Shown one piece after another: positions 19,937 through 32,002 of a stretch of DNA of 64,000 bases; the first letter of the stretch is position 1; each line of letters opens with the position of its first letter. Source of the DNA: Verrucomicrobiota bacterium JB022 (GTDB lineage Bacteria > Verrucomicrobiota > Verrucomicrobiia > Opitutales > Oceanipulchritudinaceae); the NCBI GenBank assembly GCA_030673845.1, contig JAUTCQ010000013.1, positions 102,001 through 166,000 of the forward strand, written 5' to 3'. The notes beneath the pieces were generated by a model. The model had not been told where the DNA came from and did no database searches. It saw only the letters and a program-made list of their open reading frames with translations. The translations under genes were made by a program, and so were the position numbers.

Positions 19937-22900
19937 GCGGCCTGATGGAGTGGTTTACGCGCAACGGCGTCGCGGCCAACCTCGTGATGTTCGTCGTGAT
20001 CGTGGGCGGCATCTTTGCCATCCCTTCGCTCAATCTGGAGATGTTCCCCAAGATGACGCCCGACACCATCCGGGTGAACCTCTCCTACCCCGGCGCCACC
20101 CCCTCCGAAGCCGAAGAAGGCCTCGTGATGCGGGTCGAGGAAGCCATTCAGGGCCTGCAGGGCATCAAGGAAATCGACTCCATGGCCTGGGAAGGCGGCG
20201 GGCGCGTCTCGGTCGAGGCAGCGGACGGCTTTGACCTCAACCGCCTGAAGGAAGACATCAAAGGCCGCGTCGACGCCATCAGCTCGTTCCCGGCCGACGC
20301 CGAGCGCCCCACCGTCGAAGAACAGATCTGGACGCGCGACGTGCTCGAAATCGCCGTGTATGGCGATATGGACGAGAAATCGCTCCGCCGCGTGGCCGAA
20401 AAGGTGCGCGACGACCTCCTGCGCACCCCCGGCATCAGCCAAATCGAATTTCAAGGCGCTCGCGACTACGAGATCGCCATCGAGATCGACGAAGAGACCC
20501 TGCGTAAATACGGCCTCACGCTTGAACAAGTCGCCGCCAGGGTCAACGCCGCCTCGCGCGACGTGCCGGGCGGCTCCGTCAAGGCAACCAGCGGCGAGCT
20601 GCTCCTGCGCACCCTCGGCCAGGCCTACCGCCACGACGACTTTGCCGACATCACGCTCTTGACCCGCGAAGACGGTACCTCGATCAAGCTGGGCCAGATC
20701 GCCACCATCCGCGACGGCTTTACCGACGACGACATCATCAGCTACTTCAATGGCCACCCGGCGATCTTCGTCGAAGTCTTCGAAGTCGGCAACGAGAGCC
20801 CGCTCGACATCGCCTCCAAGACGCGCGCCTACATCGAGAACCAGAAAGACCAGTTCCCGCCCGGCGTGCACCTCGAGATCTTCAGCGACTCGTCGTTCTA
20901 CCTCAACGCGCGCCTCAGCATGATGCTGACCAACGGCATGCTCGGCCTCCTGCTGGTCATGTGCGTGCTCACGCTCTTCCTGCGCCCCGCCCTCGCTTTT
21001 TACGTCGCGCTCGGCATCCCGGTCTCGTTCCTCGGTACGCTGATGGTCGCGCCGTGGGTCGACCTCTCGATCAACATGGTGTCGCTCTTCGCCTTCATCC
21101 TCGTGCTGGGGATCGTGGTCGACGACGCCATCGTAGTCGGCGAAAGCGTCTTTACCGAGTACCAGCACCGCAAGCCAAAGGACAAGGAAGGCCGCATCGT
21201 CGCCGCCATCCACGGCTCGCACCGCGTGTCGGTGCCGATCATCTTCGCCGTGCTCACCACGATGGTGGCCTTCGCGCCCGTATTCTTCCTGCCCGGCCCC
21301 GCTGGCGACCGCTTCCGGCCCATCCCATACGTGGTGATCCTCACGCTCGCGTTCTCACTGATCCAGAGCAAGCTGGTGCTGCCCTACCACCTCTCGACCC
21401 TCAAGGTGGGCACGGGCGACCGCAAGAAGCTGGGCCTGCTCACACGCATCCAGCGCAAGGTGGCCGATAGCCTCGAGCACTTCGTCACCCGCTTTTACCA
21501 ACCGGTGCTCAGCTTTTGCCTGCGCCACCGCTATGCCACCTGCGCGGCCTTCATCGGCGTGCTGCTCATCACCATCGGCCTGGTGCGCGGCGGCCACATG
21601 CGCTATCAGCCCTTCCCCCGCGTGCAGAGCGACACCATCAACGTCTCGCTCGAATACCCCGACGGCACCGCACTGCCCACCACCATTGCCGGCCTCAACC
21701 AGCTGATGGACTCGTGGGAGAAAGTCGTCGACGACGTGATGGCCGAAGGCCATGCCGACCCGGTCAAGAACATCGCCATGAACTCGCGCTACAACGTGAG
21801 CCAGGGGCGCATCCAGATCGAGCTGACCAAGAGCGAAGACCGCGACATCACCACCCAGGAGATGGTCAACCGCTGGCGCCAGAAGCTGGGGCCGATGCCT
21901 GGCGTGCAAACCCTGAGCATGAGCGGCGAAATCGGCGGCGGCAGCTCGCGCCCGATCAACGTCCAGCTCGTCGGCGAAGACTTCGAAGAAATGGAAGTGG
22001 CGGCGCAGGAGATCAAGGACATGCTCGCCACCCTGCCCGACCTCTACGACATCTCCGACTCGTTCACCAGCGGGCGGCGCGAGATCAAGCTGTCGCTCAA
22101 GCCACGCGGCGAAGTGCTGGGGATCACCACCAACGACCTCGGGCGGCAAGTGCGCCAAGCCTTCTACGGCGCCGAAGCCCAGCGCATCCTGCGCGGGCGC
22201 GACGAAGTGAAGGTGATGGTGCGCTACCCGCGCGCCGACCGCGAGAGCCTCGCCGCGCTGCACAACCTGCGCATCCGCCTCGCCGACGGCAGCGAAGTGC
22301 CCTTCGACGAAGTCGCGGAGGCCGACATCGGCCATGGCTTTTCCTCCATTACGCGGATCGACCGCCAGCGCGTGATCAACGTGACCTCCGACGTCGACAA
22401 GACCTCGGCCAACATGACGACGCTGAACGCCCAGATCGAAAACAACGTGCGCGGCATCCTCGCCAAATACCCCGGCGTCTCCAGCTCGCTCGAAGGCGAG
22501 GCGAAAGACACCCGGGAGTCCAACCAGGCGCTGCAGATGGGCTTCTACTTCGTGCTCTTCCTCATCTACGTGCTGCTCGCGATCCCCTTCAAATCCTACT
22601 TCCAGCCGCTGATCGTGATGTCCGCGATCCCGTTTGGCATCGTCGGAGCAATCTGGGGCCACTTCGTCACCGGCACCTGGGGCGCCAGCGGCTACACGCC
22701 TCAGCCCATCACCCAGATGTCGATCATGGGCATCATCGCCGCCATCGGCGTGGTCGTAAACGACAGCCTCGTGCTGGTCGACTACGTCAACGACGAGCGC
22801 CGCCAGGGCAAGGACGTGGTGCAAGCCGCCCACGACGCCGGGGGTCAACGCTTCCGCCCGATCTTACTAACGTCGCTTACCACATTTTTCGGGCTTGTAC

Positions 22901-23133
22901 CGATGCTGTTGGAGCGTAGTCTACAAGCACAGTTCCTGATCCCGATGGCCACCTCCCTTGCCTTCGGCGTGCTCTTTGCCACCTTCATCACCCTGCTGCT
23001 TGTCCCGGGGCTCTACGTGATCCTCGAAGACTGCAAGTGGGCGACCAAGAACTCCGTGCGCTGGCTGCGCGGCAAGCCCTTGATGCCCGTCCCCCGCCGC
23101 GACCTGAATCAGGAACCGGTCGTGATGACCTGA
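19933..23133 (+). CDS. RND efflux permease, AcrB/HAE1 family
   Basis: A 1066-residue proton-driven inner-membrane pump. The predicted topology is 12 helices with two large periplasmic loops. Helix 1 is VAANLVMFVVIVGGIFAIPS. The proton-relay Asp pair is in LGIVVDDAIVVGES (helix 4). Helix 10/11 carries IGVVVNDSLVLVDYVNDERR and the typical FRPILLTSLTTFFGLVPMLL. It works with the adaptor and outer membrane factor encoded just upstream. The C-terminal 30 residues are cytoplasmic and basic. Substrate class cannot be read from the sequence; the TetR regulator suggests a xenobiotic or a membrane-active compound. Confidence 0.95.
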   Translation: MSGLMEWFTRNGVAANLVMFVVIVGGIFAIPSLNLEMFPKMTPDTIRVNLSYPGATPSEAEEGLVMRVEEAIQGLQGIKEIDSMAWEGGGRVSVEAADGFDLNRLKEDIKGRVDAISSFPADAERPTVEEQIWTRDVLEIAVYGDMDEKSLRRVAEKVRDDLLRTPGISQIEFQGARDYEIAIEIDEETLRKYGLTLEQVAARVNAASRDVPGGSVKATSGELLLRTLGQAYRHDDFADITLLTREDGTSIKLGQIATIRDGFTDDDIISYFNGHPAIFVEVFEVGNESPLDIASKTRAYIENQKDQFPPGVHLEIFSDSSFYLNARLSMMLTNGMLGLLLVMCVLTLFLRPALAFYVALGIPVSFLGTLMVAPWVDLSINMVSLFAFILVLGIVVDDAIVVGESVFTEYQHRKPKDKEGRIVAAIHGSHRVSVPIIFAVLTTMVAFAPVFFLPGPAGDRFRPIPYVVILTLAFSLIQSKLVLPYHLSTLKVGTGDRKKLGLLTRIQRKVADSLEHFVTRFYQPVLSFCLRHRYATCAAFIGVLLITIGLVRGGHMRYQPFPRVQSDTINVSLEYPDGTALPTTIAGLNQLMDSWEKVVDDVMAEGHADPVKNIAMNSRYNVSQGRIQIELTKSEDRDITTQEMVNRWRQKLGPMPGVQTLSMSGEIGGGSSRPINVQLVGEDFEEMEVAAQEIKDMLATLPDLYDISDSFTSGRREIKLSLKPRGEVLGITTNDLGRQVRQAFYGAEAQRILRGRDEVKVMVRYPRADRESLAALHNLRIRLADGSEVPFDEVAEADIGHGFSSITRIDRQRVINVTSDVDKTSANMTTLNAQIENNVRGILAKYPGVSSSLEGEAKDTRESNQALQMGFYFVLFLIYVLLAIPFKSYFQPLIVMSAIPFGIVGAIWGHFVTGTWGASGYTPQPITQMSIMGIIAAIGVVVNDSLVLVDYVNDERRQGKDVVQAAHDAGGQRFRPILLTSLTTFFGLVPMLLERSLQAQFLIPMATSLAFGVLFATFITLLLVPGLYVILEDCKWATKNSVRWLRGKPLMPVPRRDLNQEPVVMT

Positions 23134-23183
23134 GCCACTTTTTCGAGGCCAGACTACAAACCTAAGACCATCCCCTAGAAAAT

Positions 23184-23223
23184 AATGGGAGCGGGCCCTG
23201 ACCAAGCCCGCTCCCATTTTTTT
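23184..23223 (+). terminator. Terminator of the RND efflux operon
   Basis: A 13-bp perfect stem, arms AATGGGAGCGGGC (23184-23196) and GCCCGCTCCCATT (23206-23218), with a T-run to 23223. It lies between two converging genes and may also stop transcription arriving from argH, although the run on that side is weaker. Confidence 0.85.
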
Positions 23224-23242
23224 GTTTAAAGCATCGTAGCGT

Positions 23243-24637
23243 CTATGCCAGCTGCTGGCGCCATTGGGCGATCTGCCCTGCGACCTGCTTCGGGCCGGGC
23301 ATACCGGGCCGCTCACGGGCCTGCAGTGCGCGCTCGACGTTGAAGACGTCGCGCCAGTCGCTCTCGAAAGCTTCGTGGATGGCCTGCACGTCGGAGTCGT
23401 CGAGCTGGTTGATCGCCACGCTCTTTTCCTCGGCCTTGGCCACAATGGCACCGATCACGTGGTGCGCCTGGCGGAAGGGGATGCCCTTGCGCACGAGATA
23501 GTCGACGAGGTCGGTCGCGAGCAGCGCGGCATCGGCCACGGCGGCATCGCAACGGGCCTTTTTCGCCTTCATGCCCTCGACGGTGCCAGCCAGCACGCGC
23601 AGGCAGGCCTGGAGCTGATCGAAGGCATCGAAGACCGGCGGCTTGTCTTCCTGCAAGTCGCGGTTGTAGGTGAGCGGCAGGCCCTTGACCATCGTGTAGA
23701 GCGCAGCCACGTGCCCGTGCAGGCGACCAGACTTGCCCCGCACCAGCTCGGCAGCGTCGGGGTTCTTCTTTTGTGGCATCAGGCTGGAGCCGGTGGTAAA
23801 GGTATCGGGCAGCCACACAAAGCCAAACTCGGCGCTGTTCCAGAGGATCAAGTCTTCCGAGAGACGCGAGAGGTGGATGCCGCAGAGGCCGCAGGCATGG
23901 GCGAAATCGAGGAACAAGTCGCGATCGCTCACGGCGTCCATACTATTGCGGGTGACGCGAGGGCGACCGTCGGCATCGACGAAGCCCAAGGCCCGGGCGG
24001 TGAACTCGCGGTTGATCGGCAGCGTCGTACCGGCGATGGCACCGGAGCCGAGCGGGCACCAGTTGGCGTCGTCGTGGATGCGCTCCAACCGCTTGGCATC
24101 GCGGCCGAGCATCTCGACATAGGCAAGGAGGTGGTGGGCAAACGACACCGGCTGAGCACGCTGCAGGTGCGTGTAACCGGGGATGTAAACCTGCTGGAGC
24201 GCCTCGGCCTGGGTGAGCAGCACGCGCATGAAGGCGTGCACGTCTTGCACCAGCTCCTGCGTGGCCCACTTGAACCAGAGGCGCATGTCGGTCGCCACCT
24301 GATCGTTGCGGCTGCGGGCCGTATGCAGCTTGGCCGCCGCCGGCACCCGCTGGGTCAGGGCCTGCTCGATGTTCATGTGCACGTCTTCGAGCGCGGTCTG
24401 CCACTCGAAGCGACCGGCGGCGATTTCTTCGCGCAGCTCGTCGAGGCCGGCGACGATCGCCTCGGCCTCATCGGTCGTGAGGATGCCCACGTGGGCCAGC
24501 ATCCGCGCGTGGGCCTGGCTGCCCTGGATGTCGAACCGCGCCAGCCGCTGGTCGAAGCTGACGGATTCGCTGAAGTGCTGCATGAGTTCGGCCGGCCCGC
24601 TGGAAAAACGGCCGCCCCAGGTTGCTTGAGTCTGCAT
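23243..24637 (-). CDS. argH: Argininosuccinate lyase
   Basis: Cleaves argininosuccinate to arginine and fumarate, the last step of arginine synthesis, as a cytoplasmic homotetramer. The 464-residue length is normal. Signature segments are the start [57 protein letters not shown] and the fumarase/lyase signature [12 protein letters not shown]. Longer in-frame sequence exists upstream to 24859, but it overlaps the neighbour's end and its terminator, and [11 protein letters not shown] is the conserved start. No other arginine genes are adjacent. Confidence 0.97.
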   Translation of the reverse strand: MQTQATWGGRFSSGPAELMQHFSESVSFDQRLARFDIQGSQAHARMLAHVGILTTDEAEAIVAGLDELREEIAAGRFEWQTALEDVHMNIEQALTQRVPAAAKLHTARSRNDQVATDMRLWFKWATQELVQDVHAFMRVLLTQAEALQQVYIPGYTHLQRAQPVSFAHHLLAYVEMLGRDAKRLERIHDDANWCPLGSGAIAGTTLPINREFTARALGFVDADGRPRVTRNSMDAVSDRDLFLDFAHACGLCGIHLSRLSEDLILWNSAEFGFVWLPDTFTTGSSLMPQKKNPDAAELVRGKSGRLHGHVAALYTMVKGLPLTYNRDLQEDKPPVFDAFDQLQACLRVLAGTVEGMKAKKARCDAAVADAALLATDLVDYLVRKGIPFRQAHHVIGAIVAKAEEKSVAINQLDDSDVQAIHEAFESDWRDVFNVERALQARERPGMPGPKQVAGQIAQWRQQLA

Positions 24638-24678
24638 GGGCAGGAGGCTGGAGGCCCTTTGCCCAGCTGGCAACTGAC

Positions 24679-24711
24679 AAAAAAGGCCAGCCGCGGTTTG
24701 CGGCTGGCCTT
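24679..24711 (-). terminator. Terminator of the OmcB-like gene
   Basis: A 12-bp perfect stem, AAGGCCAGCCGC (24683-24694) and GCGGCTGGCCTT (24700-24711), with a T-run in the minus-strand transcript. It separates the OmcB-like gene from argH. Confidence 0.85.
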
Positions 24712-24744
24712 CTCTCAAAAGGGACGGCGGGCGTCCGGAAGCGA

Positions 24745-26319
24745 CTAGTATTGGTTGGTCGCTTCGGTTTCGCGCACGATCCGGGTGATCTGGTCGCTCT
24801 CCATCGTGACCTGGAAGCGGACGTCGTCGGCTTCGAGGGCTTGGACAGTGACTTCCCACACCGCTTCGTCACCCGGGGCGATCGAGGGCACCGGATTCAG
24901 GACGATCGTCTGGCCATTGGCCGAGGAGACCGTGGTGCGGCCTTGGGCGTTCACGAAGCGCTGGCTGTCTTCGAGTTCGATCGTCACGCGGACGTTCGTG
25001 CCCGGAGCGGAACCTTGGTTCGTCACGGTGATTTCGTAGGTGACGTTGGAGCCGACTTCAACCGGGTCGTCGAGGTCGATCACCTCAAGCAGGATCGCCG
25101 GGATACCGGTCACGTTGGTCGTGCAGGTAGTGGAGATCGGGTTGGCGCAGAAGCCTTGGGTGGTGGCGGTGAAGGCCACGGTGCCGGCTTGCGAAGCGGT
25201 GAAGGTAGCGGTGATCTCGCTGGAGGCGCCCGGGGCGACATTGGCGAGGTTCCACACCACTTGGTTGCCTTCGACACGGCCGCCAGCGGTCGCACCTTGG
25301 AAGGTAACGCCAGCCGGGATCGGCAGGGTCACAACGGCGTCGCGGGCAGCGGCATCACCCACATTGCCAACCGACAAGGTCACGTTGATCGGGCGACCGA
25401 TAAAGCGTTCTTGCGGGGCTTCGCAGGCGATCTGCAGTTGCGGGGCGCTGACGACGGTGGTCATCACATCTTCCGCGCTCACACCTTGGGCGCTGTTGGC
25501 CGTGGCGGTGTTTTCATACGAGCCGGCGCCATTGGCCTGCACGTCGACGGAGTAGGTCTGGGCCTGGCCCGGGGCGAGGTTACCCACATCGATGGTCACA
25601 TTGCTGCGGCCGTCGGTGGTGGTCATGCCTTGGGGCAGCGGGTCGTTGATCACGACGCCGGTCAGCTGGCTGGAGCCGGTGTTGGTGATCGTAAAGGTGT
25701 AGGGGATCACGTCGCAGGGCAGCGCGGTGTCCGGACCGGTCTTGGTCAGCTGCAGGTCAGCACGCACCACGCGGATGGTTTCGCACAGCACGGGGCTGAA
25801 GGTGGCGATGCCGCAGAGCTCGATGATGCCTTCTTCCGGGGCGGTGCCGCGGACGGTGATCGTCTTGGTCTGGCCGGGCTCGAGGTCGCCGAGGGTCCAG
25901 ATGGCGACGCCGCCTTCGACGGAGTCAGCCGCCGGGGAGGCGTCGGAGATGTCGAAATTGGAAGAGACCTGGTCGCGAACCGTCACATCGGTGATGCGGA
26001 AGTCGCTGGTATTGGTCGCGGCGAGGGTATACTGGAAGGGCGAGCCAACCATGACCTCCTGCGGGACGGTCTTCTCCAGCAACAGCACGCTGCTATCCTG
26101 GTCGCCCGTGGGGAATGCCATGGAGCCCTTCACGTAGGTAATGCCACCTTGCTGGAAGGTGGAGTGCGAGGGACCGTAGCCGCCCGTCGAGCGAGCGGAA
26201 CGCTCGGCAGTGGGGGTGCCAGTGGGCGATTGTTGCTGGCTTGCGCAACCTGCGAGGAAAAGCACGGCAGACAGCAAAAGCCCAGCAGCACTCAAGAGGT
26301 GTTTCGGCCGATTGTTCAT
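24745..26319 (-). CDS. OmcB-like DUF11 repeat lipoprotein
   Basis: A 524-residue envelope protein. A lipoprotein signal ends at LFLAGC (Cys25). The mature part is four DUF11-type Ig-like repeats (about 74-180, 186-290, 293-400, 407-520), each with a [13 protein letters not shown]- or [20 protein letters not shown]-like core. Six mature cysteines (169, 179, 202, 299, 391, 399) sit at repeat edges, as in the disulphide-linked chlamydial protein OmcB, but are far fewer. Proteins of this kind occur in other PVC bacteria and are thought to lie at the outer membrane. It is a single-gene unit: its own terminator lies downstream and the sdhB terminator upstream. Its role, structural or adhesive, is inferred. 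Confidence 0.82.
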   Translation of the reverse strand: MNNRPKHLLSAAGLLLSAVLFLAGCASQQQSPTGTPTAERSARSTGGYGPSHSTFQQGGITYVKGSMAFPTGDQDSSVLLLEKTVPQEVMVGSPFQYTLAATNTSDFRITDVTVRDQVSSNFDISDASPAADSVEGGVAIWTLGDLEPGQTKTITVRGTAPEEGIIELCGIATFSPVLCETIRVVRADLQLTKTGPDTALPCDVIPYTFTITNTGSSQLTGVVINDPLPQGMTTTDGRSNVTIDVGNLAPGQAQTYSVDVQANGAGSYENTATANSAQGVSAEDVMTTVVSAPQLQIACEAPQERFIGRPINVTLSVGNVGDAAARDAVVTLPIPAGVTFQGATAGGRVEGNQVVWNLANVAPGASSEITATFTASQAGTVAFTATTQGFCANPISTTCTTNVTGIPAILLEVIDLDDPVEVGSNVTYEITVTNQGSAPGTNVRVTIELEDSQRFVNAQGRTTVSSANGQTIVLNPVPSIAPGDEAVWEVTVQALEADDVRFQVTMESDQITRIVRETEATNQY

Positions 26320-26540
26320 AGCTGGATACTTAAGAGACGTTGAGTTGACTGGTTATGAAATACGCGCGCAGCCACTGCAAGCAAATGTTTCTCCTGCAGC
26401 GACAAGCGAGGCATGTGGTCGGTTGATGCCCTTCAACGTGGGGCTACTGTGACAGAAAAAGCGATTCTGACCAGTTTTAAGCGCAAATAAGTATGCACCC
26501 TCCCAACGTGGCGGGGCGTTCAAGCCTTTCTGGGCCAAGG

Positions 26541-26574
26541 AAAAAAAAGCGGCCGCCCCGGGCAGGGCGGCCGC
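26541..26574 (-). terminator. Terminator of the sdhCAB operon
   Basis: Stem GCGGCCGCCC (26549-26558) and GGGCGGCCGC (26565-26574), followed on the minus strand by eight T residues. It lies 30 bases after the sdhB stop. The remaining bases up to 26320 hold the leader of the OmcB-like gene, with no further gene seen. Confidence 0.85.
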
Positions 26575-26603
26575 CGTATATAAAAAGCACAGGCAACTGC
26601 GTT

Positions 26604-27377
26604 TTACGCAGCGCCGAAGAAGCTCTTGACGCGGGCCACGGCGTAATCGCGGTTCATCATGGCGATGAAGTCCATGCTGATGCCCTTGGGGCAGGCTGCG
26701 GAACATTCGCCGATGTTGGTGCAGTTGCCGAAGCCTTCGGCATCCATCTGCCCCACCATCTTGAGGCTGCGGCGGTCTTTCTCCGGGCGGCCCTGCGGCA
26801 GCATGTTGAGCTGGCTGAGCTTGGCGGAGGTGAAGAGCATGGCGCTGGCGTTGGGGCACACGGCCACGCAGGCGCCACAGCCGATGCAGGCGGCGGCGTC
26901 CATCGCGCGGTCGGCCACGTCCTTGCCGATGGGCAGGGCGTTGGCGTCTTGCGCCGCACCGATGCGCTGGTCGACAAAGCCGCCCGACTGCATGATGCGC
27001 TCGAACGAGCTACGGTCGACCGCCAGGTCGCGCAGCACCGGGAAGGGCGCGGCACGGAAGGGCTCGATCGTGATCGTGTCGCCGTTGCCAAAGCTGCGCA
27101 TGTGCAGCTGGCAGGTGGTTTGCAGGGCGTTCTTGCCGTGCGGGATGCCGTTGATCGTGAGCGAGCACATCCCGCAAATGCCTTCGCGGCAGTCGTGGTC
27201 GAACGCGACGGGCTCCTTGTCTTCGCTGATCAGCTTTTCGTTGAGCAGGTCGAGCATTTCGAGGAACGACGAAGAGGTGGACACCTCGTTCATCTGGTAA
27301 TCTTCGAAATGACCGCCTTCCCCGGCGCTCTTTTGGCGCCAGACCTTCAGCTTAACGGAAATGGTACCTTCGGACAT
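26604..27377 (-). CDS. sdhB: Succinate dehydrogenase/fumarate reductase iron-sulfur subunit
   Basis: Carries electrons from the flavoprotein subunit to quinone in respiratory complex II. In its 257 residues the N-terminal ferredoxin domain holds the 2Fe-2S ligands in [18 protein letters not shown] plus a downstream Cys (QTTCQLHM). The C-terminal domain holds the 4Fe-4S and 3Fe-4S ligands in [12 protein letters not shown] and [15 protein letters not shown]. Last gene of sdhCAB, 36 bp after sdhA and directly before a strong terminator. The sequence resembles the SdhB of single-cytochrome-b (b558) complexes, consistent with the sdhC gene here. Confidence 0.96.
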   Translation of the reverse strand: MSEGTISVKLKVWRQKSAGEGGHFEDYQMNEVSTSSSFLEMLDLLNEKLISEDKEPVAFDHDCREGICGMCSLTINGIPHGKNALQTTCQLHMRSFGNGDTITIEPFRAAPFPVLRDLAVDRSSFERIMQSGGFVDQRIGAAQDANALPIGKDVADRAMDAAACIGCGACVAVCPNASAMLFTSAKLSQLNMLPQGRPEKDRRSLKMVGQMDAEGFGNCTNIGECSAACPKGISMDFIAMMNRDYAVARVKSFFGAA

Positions 27378-27413
27378 GGGTCTCGGTAGTTAAGGTTTTG
27401 AATCCGGGCGCGC

Positions 27414-29375
<1,962 letters not shown>

Positions 29376-29397
29376 GGCTTGCGGTGTCCCTGCGAAA

Positions 29398-30195
29398 TTA
29401 GTGGTTGGCTTCCGAGGCGGCATCGGCGTGGGCGCCGAAGTAGTGCTCGTACTGCGCGTTGATATGGTCCTGGTGCGGGAGGGCCTGCAACAGGCCGGCG
29501 GTGGGCAGGCTGGCAAAGCCGAGGAACACGACCCAGCCGATCACGGCGGCGAGCACGCGCAGGCGCGGCGTCCACACGCTGTTACGCAGGCCCAGGCTCT
29601 GGAACATGCTGGCCACGCCGTGGCTCAAGTGCAGGGCGAGCAGCGCCATCGAGACGATGTAGAACACCGACACGTACCAGAAGTGGGGGCCGAAGCCGAT
29701 GCCCACCATCGCATACACGTCGTGCTGCTCGGTATGGCCCAGCGGCAGGAGCTTGTCGTGCACGCCCCACAGGGTGGAGGTGCCGGTAATCTCCGTGTGC
29801 AGCTCCTTGAACTCCGGGTGCACGCTCTGCACCGTGAAGTGCAGGATGTGGAAGATGATGAACGCCAACAGCACCAGGCCGGTGTAGCGCATCGTCTTGC
29901 TCGCAAGGGTCGCCTGCAGCTTGGCTTTGGCGGAGTAGCCGAGAGGGCCACGCGCGCGACGATTTTCCAGCACGAGCTGGACCGCCACCACGACGTGTAC
30001 GACTACCGCCGCCAGGAGCACCAGGCGGACGACCCACAGAGACCCGTAAGGCAGGTGCTGCAGCTTGTAAGCATATTCGTTAATCCAGTCCGGGTGCAGG
30101 AACATCTGCAGGTTACCCAGCATGTGGCCACAAACAAAGCCTACCAGTACAAAACCAGTCAGGGCCATGAGGTATTTCTTGAACAACGAACTCAT
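29398..30195 (-). CDS. sdhC: Succinate dehydrogenase cytochrome b558 subunit
   Basis: A 265-residue membrane anchor with five predicted helices that bind haem and quinone in complex II, of the single-subunit b558 type found with epsilon-proteobacterial and Bacillus-like enzymes. Visible helices include [74 protein letters not shown] and [17 protein letters not shown]. Conserved histidines in GHMLGN, VVHVVV, FHILHF and LHLSHG are candidate haem ligands. First gene of the operon, facing an AT-rich regulatory region. Confidence 0.93.
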   Translation of the reverse strand: MSSLFKKYLMALTGFVLVGFVCGHMLGNLQMFLHPDWINEYAYKLQHLPYGSLWVVRLVLLAAVVVHVVVAVQLVLENRRARGPLGYSAKAKLQATLASKTMRYTGLVLLAFIIFHILHFTVQSVHPEFKELHTEITGTSTLWGVHDKLLPLGHTEQHDVYAMVGIGFGPHFWYVSVFYIVSMALLALHLSHGVASMFQSLGLRNSVWTPRLRVLAAVIGWVVFLGFASLPTAGLLQALPHQDHINAQYEHYFGAHADAASEANH

Positions 30196-30655
30196 GGAAA
30201 GCGGTAATTAGAAGCAGTTGCAGTCAAAATTCAGGATTTTGTGCTAATGAACGGGGCAAGTACAGTAAAGCTTATTGAATTGTATTGGATAATTCAATCC
30301 CGCTTATAACAGAAATACGCCCCTCCCTTAAGCATATCTAATCGACCTCTTTCGAGAATATGTTAGCCCGCCGTATCTTTGGCTTGAACAGCCCTGTCGG
30401 GCAGGATTAAAAAACATGGGAAACACCCCAACGCGCCCCTGAGGCAAACCACGCCATTATCTACCGGCGGTTTCTCTCCGGCGCATCAGGCGGTCGGCTC
30501 GGCAACCCGCTCTTCCCCTCCCTTTGCGCCCCCACCCGGCGGCGCAAAAGGAAAAAACGCTGCTCATTTGAAATGCGTAGCGGGATAGAGTCTTGCCTTT
30601 CCTCCGCAAACCTATTGACTGAACCCAGCGACCAACCGCCAGCCCACGCGCGTCC
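30196..30655. promoter_or_regulatory. Divergent AT-rich control region of sdhCAB and the coiled-coil gene
   Basis: No gene is visible in these 460 bases. The sdh-proximal half is markedly AT-rich against the surroundings. It contains a perfect 8-bp inverted repeat, ATTGAATT (30274-30281) and AATTCAAT (30291-30298), spaced by nine bases: a dimeric-regulator-like site about 80 bp upstream of sdhC. Promoters for both genes should be here, but no convincing -35/-10 pair could be chosen by eye. The half nearest 30656 returns to high GC. Confidence 0.45.
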
Positions 30656-31747
30656 ATGCTGTCCAGCACGCCTACTGTCACCTCCCAGCCGACGATCACC
30701 GATGCCATTTCGGCCATCGATACGGCTCAGCGGTCCGCCCGCCAGCAGCAAGGGCTGATGGACGACTTCGTCACGACGGCGGAAAAACTCCTCGTCGAAG
30801 CCGAGCAGATCCTCGACAAGGCCGAGCGCATCCAGGACTCCGGCAGCACGGTCGACCTGCTCATCGTCGAGAGCAGCACCAAATTTGAAGGCATCGTCTC
30901 GCTGACCGAGAAGGTCTCCAACCAGGTCCAGAACTTCTCGATGCTGGTGGAAAACCTGCAGGACAACCTGCGCCAGATCATCAACATCCTCGACCACCTG
31001 CAGGACTCGATCAGCAGCAGCGGCGAGCTGAGCGGGCGACGCAGCCACGAAGACGAAGACGAGGAAACCGGCGCCGGCGTGCACATGTTTGGCGACGAAG
31101 GGGAAGACGACAACACCTCCCTCACCAACCCGTCCAAGATCCAGGCCATCATCAGCGAGACGACGAAGGACATCGACAGCCTGCACGAGACCGTCCTCCT
31201 CGTCTACGAAGACACCCAACTCGCTCAGGAAGCTTCCGAAGACCTGCGCCTGCGCATCAGCGAAGTGCGTGGCCACATCGAAAACCTCAAGGGCGACTAC
31301 GCCGCCAACAGCCGCCTGATCGAGCAGTTCAAAAGCCTCAGCGAGCACATCCACCGCCTGACCGATCCCATCAGCCACAATCGTACGCAGATCGAGATGG
31401 GCCTCGAGGCCGTGGCACGCCTCAGCGACGGCTCCAGCAAGTCCAAGGCGGCCCTCAAGCGCTATTTCAAGAAGGTCAACAAGGAGACGGAGCGCCAGCA
31501 CAACCCCGTCACCTTCTCCCAGGCCGCCAGCAGCAAGCCCGTCATCGTGCGCAGCTTCCTCTCCTCCCTGCTCGTGGGAGGCGTGGCTGCAGTGATCAAC
31601 CTCGCTCTGCCCATCGCCCAAGGCCTGACCGTCGAGCCCCTCGCGCTGGGCCAGGTGCTCTTCATCGGCCTCGCCACCTACCTCGTGGCCACCATCGCCA
31701 GCGCCCAGGCCATCACCAACGCCGAGCACGAAACCGCTGGCGAATAA
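30656..31747 (+). CDS. Coiled-coil protein with C-terminal membrane hairpin, function unknown
   Basis: A 363-residue protein I do not recognise. Residues about 20-130 are heptad-rich helices (for example LLVEAEQILDKAERIQDSGS and VSNQVQNFSMLVENLQDNLR). They are followed by an acidic linker at about 133-155 and a second long helical stretch to about 265. Two hydrophobic helices end the chain (SLLVGGVAAVINLALPIAQG and LGQVLFIGLATYLVATIASA). There is no signal peptide, so the long helical part is probably cytoplasmic and tethered by a C-terminal hairpin. The layout is reminiscent of chemoreceptor-like or membrane-organising proteins, but no signalling tip is seen. It is monocistronic with its own terminator. 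Confidence 0.7.
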   Translation: MLSSTPTVTSQPTITDAISAIDTAQRSARQQQGLMDDFVTTAEKLLVEAEQILDKAERIQDSGSTVDLLIVESSTKFEGIVSLTEKVSNQVQNFSMLVENLQDNLRQIINILDHLQDSISSSGELSGRRSHEDEDEETGAGVHMFGDEGEDDNTSLTNPSKIQAIISETTKDIDSLHETVLLVYEDTQLAQEASEDLRLRISEVRGHIENLKGDYAANSRLIEQFKSLSEHIHRLTDPISHNRTQIEMGLEAVARLSDGSSKSKAALKRYFKKVNKETERQHNPVTFSQAASSKPVIVRSFLSSLLVGGVAAVINLALPIAQGLTVEPLALGQVLFIGLATYLVATIASAQAITNAEHETAGE

Positions 31748-31775
31748 GCGCGGCCAGCAGGATGTTATTTTACGA

Positions 31776-31812
31776 GCGCCGGAAGTGATTCCGGCGCTTT
31801 TTCGCGTTTTTT
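31776..31812 (+). terminator. Terminator of the coiled-coil gene
   Basis: Perfect 9-bp stem GCGCCGGAA (31776-31784) and TTCCGGCGC (31789-31797) with loop GTGA, then TTTTTCGCGTTTTTT. Confidence 0.88.
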
Positions 31813-31827
31813 GGGCAGAGGATTTGG

Positions 31828-31985
31828 TCTCACGCCAAGCCGCGAAGGCGCAAAGGAAATTCAGTCCTTCGCCTTAAAGCAGGGCCTACCCTTTCTATCC
31901 TCTACAAAACTCTCTGCGTCTTTGGCGCCTTGGCGTGAGGCCCATCTTCTTCAGTCCTTATCTGCGCTTCATCTGCGGCTAAAAT
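31828..31985. repeat. Composite inverted repeat of dispersed 'CACGCCAAG' and 'CCGCAGAT' elements
   Basis: A left arm at 31828-31856 contains CTCACGCCAAG and GGCGCAAAGG. A right arm at 31912-31940 is its near inverted copy, with CTTTGGCGCC and TTGGCGTGAGG, some 55 bases away. Directly after, 31957-31981 holds the reverse-oriented relative of the repeat at 14006-14035. The element lies after a terminator, between converging genes, and has no coding potential. A related sequence with ACCAAGAACACAGAGGCAC starts at 53284. Confidence 0.6.
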
Positions 31986-32002
31986 ACCCTCTTTCTTTTT
32001 GC

